A stretch of 57,039 nt of DNA from Elusimicrobiota bacterium (GTDB lineage: Bacteria; Elusimicrobiota; Elusimicrobia; UBA1565; UBA9628): NCBI GenBank assembly GCA_023249675.1, contig JAHFCE010000021.1:1-57039 (forward strand). Reading direction: 5' to 3'. The translations under genes and the position numbers were made by a program. The notes below the pieces were generated by a model. That model saw only the letters and a list, made by a program, of their open reading frames with translations, had not been told where the DNA came from and searched no databases. Of the stretch, positions 24,089 to 34,864 are shown piece by piece; position 1 is the first letter of the stretch; every line of letters begins with the position of its first letter.

Positions 24089-25006
24089 ATGGCGAGCCGA
24101 TGCCTCTGCTGTCAGCGGTCCCTGAAAGCGGAGGGACTCTACCACCCGCGCTGCCTGAGCCGTCTTTTCGGCGGTCCGCGACCGCCGACGATCCCATTCA
24201 AAGCGGCGGACCTGCCGGCGATGGTGACGAAGGACAAGAACCGCATGTCGATCTCCGGCGTCCAGCCGAAGGTTTTCGTTCGGTTGAACAAGGAGAACGG
24301 GACGCTGGAAGCTGTGGCGACCGGCGGGACGCATATCCTGAAACCCGAGCCCGAGCAATTCCCGCAGATTCCGCAAAACGAAAACCTTTGCATGAACATG
24401 GCTGAGGAGCTGGGCCTGCGCGTTGCGCCCCATGGGCTTTTTAAGATGGCCGATGGGAAGCTCTGCTACATCATCAGACGCTTCGACAGGACCGAGGACG
24501 GGCAGCGGATCGCGAAAGAGACCATGTTTCAGGTTCTTGGATCAACGGACAAGTACTCGGGGTCGCTTGAAAAAGTCGGCAAGGCGATACGTTCTCACGC
24601 CGCCAACGTCGGCTTGGACACCGTCGACTTCTTTGAGCGGGTTTTATTTTGCTTTTTGACCGGCAACGGAGACATGCATCTGAAGAATTGGGCTTTGCTC
24701 GGCGCGGGACGGGAGATCGCGTTGGCGCCCTGCTACGACCTCGTTTGCTCCCGGCTTTATATCAAGAACGAGGCGGACACGGCGCTGACGCTCAATGCCA
24801 AGCAGAACAAGTTGAAGAGGACGGATTTTGAGGCGTTCGCCGACCATTTGGAGATCGACTCAAAAGCGGCCGCGCATATCCTCGATCGCTTCCGAAGCGC
24901 GCAAGAGAAGCTGAGTCAGATGATCATCAGCTCGGAGCTGCGATCGGGTCCGTGCCAAGAACTGCTGAAGATACTTTCCTCGCGTTACAGGCGTCTGTAC
25001 GGCTGA
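24089..25006 (+). CDS. hipT: HipT-like Ser/Thr kinase toxin
   Basis: Protein of 305 residues. A four-Cys/His N-terminus (CLCC...HPRC, residues 5-22) suggests a small zinc site. The Gly-rich loop carries SISGVQPK, with Ser54 and Ser56 in the places of the autophosphorylated serines of HipT. TGNGDMHLKN puts the catalytic Asp near 195, and APCYDL the metal-binding Asp near 217. E. coli HipT phosphorylates tryptophanyl-tRNA synthetase; the target here is unknown. All key residues are present, so an active toxin is expected. Confidence 0.88.
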   Translation: MASRCLCCQRSLKAEGLYHPRCLSRLFGGPRPPTIPFKAADLPAMVTKDKNRMSISGVQPKVFVRLNKENGTLEAVATGGTHILKPEPEQFPQIPQNENLCMNMAEELGLRVAPHGLFKMADGKLCYIIRRFDRTEDGQRIAKETMFQVLGSTDKYSGSLEKVGKAIRSHAANVGLDTVDFFERVLFCFLTGNGDMHLKNWALLGAGREIALAPCYDLVCSRLYIKNEADTALTLNAKQNKLKRTDFEAFADHLEIDSKAAAHILDRFRSAQEKLSQMIISSELRSGPCQELLKILSSRYRRLYG

Positions 25007-25037
25007 TCCGATGGGAGCCCTTGGGCCTACGTGGCCT

Positions 25038-25060
25038 GGGTCTCGGGCCCTCATTTTTAT
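25038..25060 (+). terminator. Possible terminator of hipBST
   Basis: GGGT-CTCGG-GCCC (25038-25050, one G-T pair) is followed by TCATTTTTAT. The stem is short, and its sequence resembles the intergenic hairpin family. Confidence 0.35.
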
Positions 25061-25061
25061 A

Positions 25062-25073
25062 GGTCTTTAGGCC
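25062..25073. repeat. Intergenic hairpin GGTC-TTTA-GGCC
   Basis: Member of the AGGTCTTTRGGCCC family, preceded by ATA and directly abutting the -35 box of the next promoter. Confidence 0.5.
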
Positions 25074-25102
25074 CTGACAGGAGGACCTCCTCCTGCTACA
25101 CT
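25074..25102 (+). promoter_or_regulatory. Promoter CTGACA-N17-TACACT
   Basis: -35 CTGACA 25074-25079 and -10 TACACT 25097-25102, with the same -10 and spacer as modules A-C but without their upstream element. Confidence 0.6.
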
Positions 25103-25122
25103 GGGGACAGGTCGCGCCCCTC

Positions 25123-28100
25123 ATGAAACTCCTCGCGCGTCGCAGCATCGCCGTCCTCGTGACCGCCGCGATCCTCGCGGCGCAGTGGCCCGCGTCGGCG
25201 TGGGCGGCCGCGGCGCCGGTCGCCGAACCCAATCCCGTCGAGGCGATGACGTATCTGCGTTCCCTGGGCGTGTACAAGGACGACGCGGACCCCCTCAAGA
25301 CCTACCTGGGTTCCAACGACAAGCTCACTCCGATTGGCCGCACGTTGTACCTCTCCCTGAAGGCGCGCTACAACCCGGCCGAGGAGGTCGAGTCGCTGCA
25401 GCCGGTCTTCGAGCGCCTGCGCGGCAACGGTGCTTACACCGAGGCGCGCCAGGACGGCGCGGCGCGGGCCATGAAGATCTTCGAGAGGCAGTTCGGGGAG
25501 CTGGCCGCGGCCCCGGCCGGCAGTGTCGAGGAGTCTTTCCACACCGGCGCGCTGCGCGAGGCGCTGATGACCGGGGCCGCGGTCGCCGATTCGCCTCAGG
25601 GCAGCGCCTACGCGCAGGTGCCGATCAAGGACGGCTACGAGTTCTGGGACAAGGACGGGCTCGCCTTCCGGATGTTTAAGAGCACCGCAAGCCAGGTGAC
25701 GACCTACAACCGCGAGCTGAAAAAAAACCAGAAGCTGATGAACTTAAGCCGGCCGCCCCAGGTGAACTTCGTCCCCGAGACCGGGCGGTACAACTACGAG
25801 ATGCTCCAGGAGACGGAGTACGCCAAGGCCACGCGCACCGACCGCATGATCGCGATCGCCGAGCTTCTGGGCGAGCAGCACACGCTCGACTCCTGGTTCA
25901 ACGATGAGACCCTTGAGCCGGACTTGCTTCGCAAGGCCAAGGCGAAGACCTACACGGACAGCGACGGCGAGTCTCACAGCGTCTTCGACATCGTTGAGGC
26001 CAAGCTCACCCAGCGGCGCGCCTACCTTGAAGGGGCGCACGCGGCGGTGCTGCGCTACGAGACGGACATGAACCGCTTCAAGGGGGCAAGCACCATCACC
26101 GACTCGCAGGTGGCGACGATGTCGCTCGACGAGCAGAACGCCCTGCGCTGGCTCAGCCTGAGCGTGCTTGAGATCCAGATGTTCTACGTTAAGAACCAGC
26201 GCGAGCGCGTGGACCCAACCGCGCCCGACGCGCAGGCGATCATGAAGACCGTCGATGAGTCGGACCTGACGCAGGAGCAGAAGGTCGACTACAAGGAGCA
26301 GGGGCGGGCGATGAAGGATCGCCTCGATGAGCTCCGGCGCATCCTTGACCTCACGCGCAAAGCGCTCAACAAGGCGGACTACGCGGGCAGCCTTGACGCG
26401 GTGCAGGCGGCGCTTTCCTCCACGCAGAAGGAGCTCGGCGAGCTCTCCGTCGACTACTCGATCTACCTGGAAGCGCCCTCGACGGCATTCCTCGCGAAGG
26501 AGCAAACCTTGAGCAGCTTCCGTTGGTACAACCCCCACATGCTGGACAACGGCGCCCGCTGGGTCTGCAATCTGACGCCGTGGGGCGACCAGTACGCTGA
26601 GAACATGAAGGCGATCGAGGGCGACGGCAAGACGCCCGCGATGGCAAAGGAGCTCACCGGCATTTCGGCGCTGATCGCCTCGGGCGGCCGCGAGAACTGG
26701 CTCGAGGCGCGCCGCCGGGTCGTGGCGATGAACCCGCAGGCGGCCGCCTACGCGATGAGCGGATCGGCCGGGGGAGAGGCCTCGAAGGTCAACGACGCGC
26801 TGCGCATCAGCTCGTCGCTGAAGGCCAATCACGAGCACATCAACGCGGTGACCGAGATCAACAAGACGCTCGACGCCGCGTCGTCGTTTTTGACCTGGAC
26901 GGTCAGCATCGCGCTGCTGGCTCCGGTCACGCGCGCCTCTCTCAACCTGGTCGGCAAGGTCAGCGGCGTCGGCGCTGAGTGGATCAATACCGGCCGCGCG
27001 ATGAGCGGGGTTCCGGGTAAGTTCGTTAAAGGGTGGTCGCTGCGTGTTGCCGGCCGCTCGGCGATGCTCCTCGGTGAGACCGCCAAGCACACGGCGGCGC
27101 GCCTCGAGTCGCTTGAGCCGAGCCCGGCCCGCGTCAGGGCCGCCGCGGGCGAGAACGCGGCCGCGCAGTATGCCGTCGCCAGCGGTGTTCGCGCGCTCAG
27201 CGTGGCGACGCGCCAGGCGACTTTCACGGGGCTGTCGGGTGCGATCTCGGGCGGGTTCACGGTCGGTACCCATCTCTGGGATATCGGGGCCAACCGGATT
27301 GGCGGCGTGAACATCGGCGGCTGGCAGGCCATCGAGCCGGGACACACGATGTTCTCCGAGGATTTGGCTGGCCTCGGCAAAGCCGCCAAGATGGGTTTCC
27401 TGGGCGGCGCCTGGTGGGCCAACGAGTCCTTCCATCCCGCGCTCGGTTACATAGGCCTGCCCTCGACCATATTCGGCGGCACGAGGCTGGCCGGGACCAT
27501 GGAGACCATCGGCACGCGCGGCGTGGTCGGCTCGGCGTCGCGGGGTGGGCGCGTCCTGTGGAATAGCTTGTTGGCCGCGAAGACCGAGCTGAAGACTTTG
27601 GGCATTCGCGGCGCGGTCGGCTCGCCGTTGCAGGTCCTGGGCCGCAGCCTGAAGATCGGCGGGGCGGTCGTTGAGGCCGCGGAGACCGCGGCGGCGACCG
27701 CGGGCCGCACGGGATTCCTCCAGAGGTGGAGCGAGGAGAAGGTGTTCACGGGCAAGCCCCTGGCCGCTTTCGGCCTGAGCATGGCCGACAACGTCTGGAA
27801 GTACACGTTGTTCAGCAGTGCTGCGAGTTGGGTCGGCCGGAACTACTCCTGGTGGACCAGCGGGCCGGTCGCAGTGCCTTTCGTCGGCGTGGTCAATCAT
27901 CCCGAGCAGGACCTCGAGCGCCGCATCAAGTTTCAAAACCAGACCGGCCAGGCCTGGCTCGCATCTCCCGCGTGGCTTCTGATCCCGACCTACGGCGCCC
28001 ACAGCATACGCGACGCGGGCCCTTACATGATGACGAGGGAGGGCATGAAGCAGTACGACGCGACCGGGCGCACGAAGGAGTACGCGAACGCCCCCGAGGG

Positions 28101-31100
28101 CAAGGTCCTCAAGATGACGCCCGTGAAGCCTCCGGTGTCCCAGCTCCTGTTCGAGAGCCGCGTTTGGGGCGAGGCGCCGCCCGCCGAGTGGATCGTGACC
28201 AAGCAGGCGAAGGAGGCGGGCCAGTTGAAGGAAGTCCGGCGCCTTGCCGGCGAGGGCGGCCTCGTCAATCCCATCGAGCTCATGGCCGTGCGCGACATGG
28301 TGGCCGGCCAAGACACTTTCCGCACCTTGCACGTCACCGAGGAAGTCCAGGAGTTCGCCTACGAGGTCGCCACGGAGGGGCTTGTCGCCCAGACGGAGAA
28401 TTCCTTGCAGGCCCTGTCGATCAAGCCCGGCGAGAGCGTCAAGGGCTGGGGCGAGATCACGCCGGACATCCAGATCGACATCGCCAAGGCCCTGTACCGC
28501 GCCGAGGTCAACCTCGGCCGCAAGCTGACGCCCGAGCTGCACGGCAAGGTTCGGGAAGTCCTCAAGGACCATCTCCTGGCCAATCTTCCGATCGGAGAGG
28601 CCGGCAAGGTCCTGCGCGCCGCGGTCGTGGGCCTCGCGGCGGATCATCCCCATCTCGACCAGGCGCAGAAAGAGGCGATCGAGACCGTTCTGTCGTGGGA
28701 GGAGGCGCTGAGCCGGCGGGGCGGCCTTGCGGCGAAGGAGAAGGCGGGCGGGCTGTCGGCCAAGGAAGCCAAGACCTTCGCCCTGAGCAAGCTGAGCTAT
28801 CTCGAGCTGACTCAGTCGTTGAGGCAAAACGCCGAGGCGAGGCTCAAGGCGGGCGAGCTGTCGGCCAAGGAGGGCAAGGCCCTGACCGCCCTCTACGACT
28901 ACATCATCGCCGGAGATGCGCGCTTCAACAGCTTCAACCGCCCGGAGGTGGTCAAAGCGCGCGCCGATGTGATTTTCGACTCTCTGCTCATCAAGTTTAA
29001 GGGGCGCAGCGAGATGCTGCGCCTGGTCGAGGGCTACCGCGAGAAGGTCAACACATGGGCCGAAGGCCAGGTCCGCAAAGGCCTGCCCGCCGACGGCGCG
29101 TCGATTCCGGAGGCGGAAAAGGCAACGAAGCTGGAGACGTTCATCGGACGATTGGAGGAGGAGCTCAAAGCGAAGCTCGAGACTTCTCCCGTCGAGATCG
29201 GACCCTCCGAGCGCGCAGCGCTCGAGAAAGCCCTGGGGTCCATCAAGACCTCGGCTTGGGTCGTGCGCGACGCCAAGGGCGGGGCGATCCCCGGCTGGCG
29301 AGCGAAGCAGTACGTCCGCCTGATGCAGGCGTTTCTCGGAGAGGGCAGGCGCTCCCAATCCGTCAAGTCCGTCACGGAAGAGCGCCTCGAGGGCATGCGC
29401 GCCGAGCACAAGGCCAGCCCCGGGATGCTCCGCGCTCTCGACGGCATCGAGCTCGACTTGAATGCCTGGGTCAAAAGCCGCGAGGCGGCGCCGGGGGACC
29501 AGGAACCCGTGATGTCCGCGTTGGTCGAGCGGCTCGACAAAGATCTCAAGACCTTCTCCAAGGGATTGGCGCCCGAGGAGACCGAGGCGCTTCAGGATGT
29601 GGTGTCGTCCATCTCGAATCTCGACCGAGAGGGGCTGCACAAGGGCATTCTGAGCTCCGGGCGCAATGGCAAGAATGTCCGGCTGTTCGTCAAGGCGCCC
29701 ACAAGCCTGGGCAAAACGCTGCTCGCTTACGAAGGCCTGCTGCCGTACCTTGAGGCCGAGGCGGCCGCAAGCAAGCGCAAGGTGATGTTCCTGACCTTCA
29801 ACACCAAGCTCCAGGCGCAGGCGGAGTTCGACTTCCTCGCCTTCAACAAGCTCGGCTCCGAGGTCAAGTTCGAGACCTACGAGGGCCTCAAGACCATGAT
29901 CGCCGAGGGCAAGACCAAGGGCCGCAACGTGGCCGAAGACTACCTGATGCTTCAAGACGAGATGGACGCCGCCGGCCAGCAGCCCGCGCTCACCATCGGC
30001 ATGGTGTCGGGCCGCGTTTCGCGCTTGAGCGGGCAGACGACCGCGCTCAACGACAGCAACGCGGGCCTGGCGTGGGGCATGCGCGGCCTCAACACGGCTC
30101 GCGTCGAGGCCGCCGAGGTCCAGGCGCAGCGGATCAAGGCGGTGACGGAGGGCATCTCCGACGCCCACGTCGAGCGCGGCCGCCTGGGCGCGATCAGGAC
30201 CGCCGCCGAGGACGTCCTCGAGACGGTCGGCCAGCTTAAGAGGGCCAAGGGCGCTGTCGAGGTGGACTTGGCCGAGGCGGCCGGCGAGAAGGCCCGGGAG
30301 AACCTGCTTGAGCTCATCGACTCGGACCTCGGCCTGCCGAGGTCCGAGTCGGAGGCGGCGAACACGATCCACGCCGCGCTTGAGCGCATGAAGGAGGCGC
30401 TGGCCCTGCGCCCCACGGCCGATCAAGCGGTCCGCGAGCGGCTTGCGGTCGAGCAGGAGAGCGCGTTCCTCAGCCAGAACCGCCTGATGAACCTGACCGA
30501 CACGGTGGCGGGCCTTGAGCGCCTGCCCGCCGAGGCGCAAAAAGCGCGTTGGGCGCTTGAGTCCAAGATCGAGAACCTTCAGAAGGATCTGGCGCAGGCC
30601 GAGGCCAAGGCCAACAACCCCGAGGCGCGTACGGCCCTCGAGTCGAAGATCGCGGGTCTCGAGAAGGACTTGTCGGCGGCCGGCCCCGAGGCGCGCCCGG
30701 CTCTGGAGACCAAAATCAAGAATCTCCGGAATAATCTGACGGGGACCAAAGCCTCCGACGCCGCGACCGCGCGCCGTGCGATGCTCCTGCGCGAGCAGAT
30801 CGAGCGTGCGCGCGTCGAGAAGACGATGGTCGAGCGCTTCGACGGCGTCGACGCCTCGACGCGCCTGCTCAGCCTCGATGAGCAGATCGCGGCCATCCGC
30901 GTTGGGGAGGCGCGCTCGGAACGCTTGACGGTCAATCCCAAGTCGTCCCGGCTGGCGCGCCAGTCCGCGGAAGTGGACGCCCAAATCGAGCCGCTGGGCG
31001 CGGCGGATCCGGGCGCTTTGAAGTCTTATCGGACCGAGACCCGGCGCGCGATGAAGCTCGAGCGCTCGATCGCCGAAACGGAGGGTCTGATCAAGGCCGC

Positions 31101-33759
31101 GGACAAGCGCAATGAGCCCACCGAAGCTTTCACGGAGCGCCTGACGGAGTTGAACGCGGACTCTGTGACGTCGCAGAAGGCGCTGCGCAAGCTCGAGGCG
31201 TCCTTGGGCGGAGAGGAGACCGCGCCCAAGCTGGCCCGGCTCATGCGGCAGTCTCTCGCGCTTGAAGCCCGCATCGAGGAGGCCGCTTCATCGCCGAATG
31301 CGGCGGCTAAATCCACGCCGAAGCTCGATGCGCTTGTCTCCGAGGCGCGGGCGCTCGAGGCGGACATGGCGCCGGAGCGCCGTGCGATGCATCAGGAGTA
31401 CCGGACCTTGCTCGATCGCGTGCGCACGTTGAGCTCTGACATGGGCGAGGCGGACGCGGCAAGCCGAGCGTCGCTCGAGTCGCAGCGCGCGACCGTCCGC
31501 GGGCGCCTGCGCGCCATCGAGCTCGACCTGAGCGCCGCTCCCGCCGAGGGCGACCTCGGCGGCATGCTGCGCCGCATTCGGATGCTGTCCTCGGAGAAGG
31601 GCTCCCAGGCGCGCAAGGAGGAAACGGCGCTGCGCCGCCAGGCGCGCACCGAGATCATCAAGCGCTTCGACGAGGCGGGCGCTCACATCGTCAAGCTGAC
31701 GCGCGAGGGCGCCCCCGGGTGGGACGCCCGGGTGAACCGCCTGCTTGAGCGGCGCCGGGCCCTCCAAGAGGCCTACGCGGGCGATGAGAGCGCGCTGTAC
31801 GTCGCCTACCGCGAGATGAAGGAGAGCGCGCGGCCGCTCGGCGAGGATCCGCGCCTGACACGGAAGCCTTACGAGATCGCGGGCGACGACGGGAGCATGG
31901 AGCCCGCGATGGTGCTCAAGCGCGCCGATTTCTTCATCGACCGCGCCCGCCAAGTCGAGGCGAAGCCGAAGGGCGGCGGCATCGGCCCGATCGAAGCGGA
32001 GCTGATGATTGCGCGCGAGAAGCTCAAGTCTCTCGCGGACAAGCCCGAGTCGCGCAAGGAGTACAACGCCGCGGTCGACCCCTTGCGCCAGCTTGAGGTC
32101 AGGCTGCTGGACGTCGACGCCTTCCACGCGTCTGACCTCGTGAACAAGAGAATCGCCGGCGATTCGTTTCTGGGCTTCCTGCCGAGCCTGCCCAAGTTCC
32201 TCTTCCAGGCGGCCGCGGGCACGCTTCCCTCCGCCGCCACGGAGAGCATGGGCCTGACGCGCTATCACGCCGCGAAGATGCTCGAAGCTCTCTTCAAGGA
32301 TCCGATGCTGCCGTCCCACCAGCGCGACAATCTGATGTGGTCGTACCTCAATTCTCTCCTGTTTCCGAATGGCCTCGCCGGCCGCGGCTCGTACGTCCGC
32401 TCCGAGATCGTCAACATGGTTCAGGGCTTCCACGACAATCCCGCGGGCGTGCGCATGGACAACCGGGCCGACCGCTTCAACGTGGTGCACAACGGCCAGT
32501 GGTTCGAGTCCATGGACAACGCCCCGCGCCGCTATTGGGAGCTCGAGTACGGCACGGACCTGACCTTACCCTACACCCACAACTCGATGAGCACGATCAA
32601 GGACGTCACCACGAACAAGAGGTCCTACTTCATCTCGCTGTCGGGCACCTCGGGCGTTCAGTTCGAGGCCCATCTGCGCGCCAACGAGATTTCGCTCGTC
32701 GGCGAAGGCTCGGCGATGCCCAAGAACGTCCGGCTTGAGATGATCGGAACGCCCGAGCAGAGGCTGGAGGCCGTCGTGGCGTCTGCGCCGAAGTTGTCGG
32801 CTGCGTCTCGGGACTATGTTGCTCTGCGCGGGAGCGATGACATCCCCGCCGAAGGGAAGATGGAGATCGAGAAGAGCATCAAGGCGTACATGGCCGATCA
32901 CGGAATGAAGCCTGGCGAACCCCAGGTCTTTGAGATCAGCAAAGTCGACAGCCCGGCGGCGCGGCTGTGGCTGCAGGGCATCCGAGCGACGCAGAGGAAC
33001 ACCGTCCTGACCGTGCTCAGCGTCTCGGACACGCGTGCGCTCAAGGCGGTTGAGAAACGGCTGAAGAAATCAGGCATCAAGCAGGATGAGATCGCCAAGG
33101 TCTTCGCCGACACCGAGTACCTGCGCCAGAACGTGCCTGAGGCGAACGTCCTGCGCCAGATGAACATCGAGGGCCTAAACACCGGCAAAGTGAAGGTCTT
33201 GATCCTCGACACGCGCGTCGGCGGCCGCGGCCTCGACCTCAACTTCAAGGGCGAGCGCAATTCGACGCGTCCCGGCGCCTTCCGCGGCTATACGAATTTC
33301 GAGATGCTCGTGCTCGGTCCGGAGGAGATGTCGGGCGTGCACATGGTCCAGGCCATGGGCCGCATCGATACCGGCCGCACGTTGAACCAGGCGCCGCGCC
33401 GGTTCAAGCTGCTCATGGACATCGAGACCGCGAAGGGGGAGGCGGTGTTTCGCGATATGTTCGAGACCAATGAGTTCTTCGTTGAAATGCGCAAGGACCC
33501 GTCATTCCAGGAGTACGCGCGGACCCGCGGCGGCCGGATCGACTGGAGCGCGGTCAACGATTACGTCTTGGCCCGCCGCGACGGCGAGGAGACGCCGGGG
33601 GAGGGCGCGCTCTTGTACCAGCGTTATGAGAAGGCCGTGCGCAAGAATCTCGCCGACCGGAATCTGGAAGTCGAGGAGAACCTGCTGCGCCAGTCCCAAG
33701 TGCTTAATGACAGGCCCACGACGCAGGGCAAGAACCCCGCCCTCGAACGCATCCGCTAG
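25123..33759 (+). CDS. Giant SecA-like ATPase with a Sec signal peptide
   Basis: Protein of 2878 residues. The N-terminus is a classic signal peptide ([28 protein letters not shown]). Residues about 30-1500 are mainly helical, with hydrophobic Gly/Ala-rich parts near 590-930. The ATPase core starts with [22 protein letters not shown] (Walker A near 1529) and a DExD-like LMLQDEMDA (near 1610). About 900 residues of coiled coil and other sequence intervene before [10 protein letters not shown], which resembles SecA motif III. Motifs V-VI follow: [19 protein letters not shown] and [24 protein letters not shown]...RFKLLMDIE, aligning with the AGRGTDI and [25 protein letters not shown]...RFYLS regions of SecA. 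SecA likewise has an insertion between DEVD and the GTA motif, but a far smaller one. ATPase activity, substrate and location are unproven. Confidence 0.7.
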   Translation: MKLLARRSIAVLVTAAILAAQWPASAWAAAAPVAEPNPVEAMTYLRSLGVYKDDADPLKTYLGSNDKLTPIGRTLYLSLKARYNPAEEVESLQPVFERLRGNGAYTEARQDGAARAMKIFERQFGELAAAPAGSVEESFHTGALREALMTGAAVADSPQGSAYAQVPIKDGYEFWDKDGLAFRMFKSTASQVTTYNRELKKNQKLMNLSRPPQVNFVPETGRYNYEMLQETEYAKATRTDRMIAIAELLGEQHTLDSWFNDETLEPDLLRKAKAKTYTDSDGESHSVFDIVEAKLTQRRAYLEGAHAAVLRYETDMNRFKGASTITDSQVATMSLDEQNALRWLSLSVLEIQMFYVKNQRERVDPTAPDAQAIMKTVDESDLTQEQKVDYKEQGRAMKDRLDELRRILDLTRKALNKADYAGSLDAVQAALSSTQKELGELSVDYSIYLEAPSTAFLAKEQTLSSFRWYNPHMLDNGARWVCNLTPWGDQYAENMKAIEGDGKTPAMAKELTGISALIASGGRENWLEARRRVVAMNPQAAAYAMSGSAGGEASKVNDALRISSSLKANHEHINAVTEINKTLDAASSFLTWTVSIALLAPVTRASLNLVGKVSGVGAEWINTGRAMSGVPGKFVKGWSLRVAGRSAMLLGETAKHTAARLESLEPSPARVRAAAGENAAAQYAVASGVRALSVATRQATFTGLSGAISGGFTVGTHLWDIGANRIGGVNIGGWQAIEPGHTMFSEDLAGLGKAAKMGFLGGAWWANESFHPALGYIGLPSTIFGGTRLAGTMETIGTRGVVGSASRGGRVLWNSLLAAKTELKTLGIRGAVGSPLQVLGRSLKIGGAVVEAAETAAATAGRTGFLQRWSEEKVFTGKPLAAFGLSMADNVWKYTLFSSAASWVGRNYSWWTSGPVAVPFVGVVNHPEQDLERRIKFQNQTGQAWLASPAWLLIPTYGAHSIRDAGPYMMTREGMKQYDATGRTKEYANAPEGKVLKMTPVKPPVSQLLFESRVWGEAPPAEWIVTKQAKEAGQLKEVRRLAGEGGLVNPIELMAVRDMVAGQDTFRTLHVTEEVQEFAYEVATEGLVAQTENSLQALSIKPGESVKGWGEITPDIQIDIAKALYRAEVNLGRKLTPELHGKVREVLKDHLLANLPIGEAGKVLRAAVVGLAADHPHLDQAQKEAIETVLSWEEALSRRGGLAAKEKAGGLSAKEAKTFALSKLSYLELTQSLRQNAEARLKAGELSAKEGKALTALYDYIIAGDARFNSFNRPEVVKARADVIFDSLLIKFKGRSEMLRLVEGYREKVNTWAEGQVRKGLPADGASIPEAEKATKLETFIGRLEEELKAKLETSPVEIGPSERAALEKALGSIKTSAWVVRDAKGGAIPGWRAKQYVRLMQAFLGEGRRSQSVKSVTEERLEGMRAEHKASPGMLRALDGIELDLNAWVKSREAAPGDQEPVMSALVERLDKDLKTFSKGLAPEETEALQDVVSSISNLDREGLHKGILSSGRNGKNVRLFVKAPTSLGKTLLAYEGLLPYLEAEAAASKRKVMFLTFNTKLQAQAEFDFLAFNKLGSEVKFETYEGLKTMIAEGKTKGRNVAEDYLMLQDEMDAAGQQPALTIGMVSGRVSRLSGQTTALNDSNAGLAWGMRGLNTARVEAAEVQAQRIKAVTEGISDAHVERGRLGAIRTAAEDVLETVGQLKRAKGAVEVDLAEAAGEKARENLLELIDSDLGLPRSESEAANTIHAALERMKEALALRPTADQAVRERLAVEQESAFLSQNRLMNLTDTVAGLERLPAEAQKARWALESKIENLQKDLAQAEAKANNPEARTALESKIAGLEKDLSAAGPEARPALETKIKNLRNNLTGTKASDAATARRAMLLREQIERARVEKTMVERFDGVDASTRLLSLDEQIAAIRVGEARSERLTVNPKSSRLARQSAEVDAQIEPLGAADPGALKSYRTETRRAMKLERSIAETEGLIKAADKRNEPTEAFTERLTELNADSVTSQKALRKLEASLGGEETAPKLARLMRQSLALEARIEEAASSPNAAAKSTPKLDALVSEARALEADMAPERRAMHQEYRTLLDRVRTLSSDMGEADAASRASLESQRATVRGRLRAIELDLSAAPAEGDLGGMLRRIRMLSSEKGSQARKEETALRRQARTEIIKRFDEAGAHIVKLTREGAPGWDARVNRLLERRRALQEAYAGDESALYVAYREMKESARPLGEDPRLTRKPYEIAGDDGSMEPAMVLKRADFFIDRARQVEAKPKGGGIGPIEAELMIAREKLKSLADKPESRKEYNAAVDPLRQLEVRLLDVDAFHASDLVNKRIAGDSFLGFLPSLPKFLFQAAAGTLPSAATESMGLTRYHAAKMLEALFKDPMLPSHQRDNLMWSYLNSLLFPNGLAGRGSYVRSEIVNMVQGFHDNPAGVRMDNRADRFNVVHNGQWFESMDNAPRRYWELEYGTDLTLPYTHNSMSTIKDVTTNKRSYFISLSGTSGVQFEAHLRANEISLVGEGSAMPKNVRLEMIGTPEQRLEAVVASAPKLSAASRDYVALRGSDDIPAEGKMEIEKSIKAYMADHGMKPGEPQVFEISKVDSPAARLWLQGIRATQRNTVLTVLSVSDTRALKAVEKRLKKSGIKQDEIAKVFADTEYLRQNVPEANVLRQMNIEGLNTGKVKVLILDTRVGGRGLDLNFKGERNSTRPGAFRGYTNFEMLVLGPEEMSGVHMVQAMGRIDTGRTLNQAPRRFKLLMDIETAKGEAVFRDMFETNEFFVEMRKDPSFQEYARTRGGRIDWSAVNDYVLARRDGEETPGEGALLYQRYEKAVRKNLADRNLEVEENLLRQSQVLNDRPTTQGKNPALERIR

Positions 33760-33799
33760 AATCGTCTTTCGGAGGGCCGGGCCGTGCGAAAGCATCCAA

Positions 33800-33822
33800 C
33801 TGTTTCCGGAAACAGCTAGAAT
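33800..33822 (+). promoter_or_regulatory. 16-bp palindrome overlapping a -10 promoter region
   Basis: CTGTTTCCGGAAACAG (33800-33815) is a perfect palindrome one base before TAGAAT (33817-33822). That -10 ends five bases before the ATG of the next gene. The position suits a repressor operator. Confidence 0.45.
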
Positions 33823-33827
33823 CAGGG

Positions 33828-34223
33828 ATGCTTTCTTGGTCGCATCTCGAAGCGCGCTTAGCCAAGCTCGGCGTGCGCCCGGGGGATATCGAGGAGACCT
33901 TCACGCGCTCCGGCGGCGCGGGCGGCCAGAACGTCAACAAGGTGGAGACCGCGGTCCTGCTCGTGCACCGCCCCTCGGGCATCGCGGTGCGCTGCTCGGA
34001 CGAGCGCTCCCAGGGCCAAAACCGGCTGATCGCGCGGGCGCGGCTGGCGGACCGGCTTGAGGGCGCTGAGCGCGAGCGCGCCGCTCGGCTGCGGCACGAG
34101 GCCGAGCGCATTCGTCGCGCCAAGCGCGGCCGCTCGAAGAATTCCAAGGCGCGCATGCTCGACAACAAGCGTCGCCGCTCCGCAGTCAAGGTCCGGCGTG
34201 GTCGTGTCCGCGGAGAGGAATAG
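33828..34223 (+). CDS. Release-factor-like peptidyl-tRNA hydrolase (GGQ domain)
   Basis: Protein of 131 residues. A single RF-1 type domain has the catalytic GGQ in [20 protein letters not shown] (about 26-45), then the typical [19 protein letters not shown] segment and a basic helical tail rich in Lys and Arg. It lacks the codon-recognition domain of RF1/RF2, as in ArfB/YaeJ, ICT1 and other stand-alone GGQ proteins that rescue stalled ribosomes. Which of these subfamilies it belongs to cannot be settled by eye. Its stop overlaps the GTG of engB by one base. Confidence 0.85.
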   Translation: MLSWSHLEARLAKLGVRPGDIEETFTRSGGAGGQNVNKVETAVLLVHRPSGIAVRCSDERSQGQNRLIARARLADRLEGAERERAARLRHEAERIRRAKRGRSKNSKARMLDNKRRRSAVKVRRGRVRGEE

Positions 34224-34831
34224 TGGCCCACGCGCTCGACGCCGTTGCGTTTCTTCTCAGCGAGACCGATCCCGGAAAACTGGGGCCGAGTGCGGCCGAG
34301 GTCGCCTTTGTCGGGCGCTCGAACTCGGGCAAGAGCACGATGATCAATGCGTTGTGCCGCAAGGAGCTGGCGCGCGCATCGAGCACTCCCGGACGCACGC
34401 GCACGATCAACGTCTATCAGGCCGCCCCGCAGCGCCGCATCGTCGACCTCCCGGGCTACGGCTTCGCGAGCGGCCCGGCCCAGTCGCGCGAAGGCTGGGG
34501 GGCGATGATCGAGGGCTATCTCACGAGCAGCAGGACCTTGGCCGCGATCTTCGTGCTCGTGGACGCGAAGCTGGGGCCGACCAAGCTTGATCTCGAGATG
34601 CTGAACTGGCTGCAGGCTGAGGGCCTGCCCTGGCGCGTCGTCGCGACGAAGACCGACCAGGTCAAGTCCTCGCGCGCGTTCGTCCGCCGCCGGGAGGTGG
34701 CGCAGGCGGTCGGCCTGGCGCCTGAGGCTCTCGCTTGGGTCAGCTCCCAGGAGGGCACGGGCATCGGCGAACTGCGCAACGAGGTGGCCAAGCTCCTCGG
34801 CATCGCCGGCAAAAAAAGCCAGACGGCTTAG
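34223..34831 (+). CDS. engB: Ribosome biogenesis GTP-binding protein EngB/YsxC
   Basis: Protein of 202 residues, GTG start. GTPase motifs: G1 GRSNSGKS (about 31-38), the switch region SSTPGRTRTINVYQ, G3 DLPGYGFA, G4 TKTDQVK (usually TKxDK) and G5 SSQEGTG. The family binds the assembling large ribosomal subunit and is usually essential. Length and motif order are normal. It is translationally coupled to the GGQ protein upstream, giving a small translation-related operon. Confidence 0.93.
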   Translation: MAHALDAVAFLLSETDPGKLGPSAAEVAFVGRSNSGKSTMINALCRKELARASSTPGRTRTINVYQAAPQRRIVDLPGYGFASGPAQSREGWGAMIEGYLTSSRTLAAIFVLVDAKLGPTKLDLEMLNWLQAEGLPWRVVATKTDQVKSSRAFVRRREVAQAVGLAPEALAWVSSQEGTGIGELRNEVAKLLGIAGKKSQTA

Positions 34832-34833
34832 GC

Positions 34834-34839
34834 TATAAT
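34834..34839 (+). promoter_or_regulatory. -10 box upstream of the channel gene
   Basis: A perfect TATAAT directly after the engB stop. Transcription would begin about 20 bases before the ATG at 34865. Confidence 0.45.
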
Positions 34840-34864
34840 CTCGGCTGGACATGGTCATGAAGAG

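Noticed and set aside
25744-30984. A 1746-codon open frame antisense to the SecA-like giant
   Set aside because: It mirrors the sense frame in GC-rich DNA, has no ribosome-binding site, and its translation is Leu/Arg/Gly/Asp-rich with no recognisable motif. The sense frame has a signal peptide and ATPase motifs.
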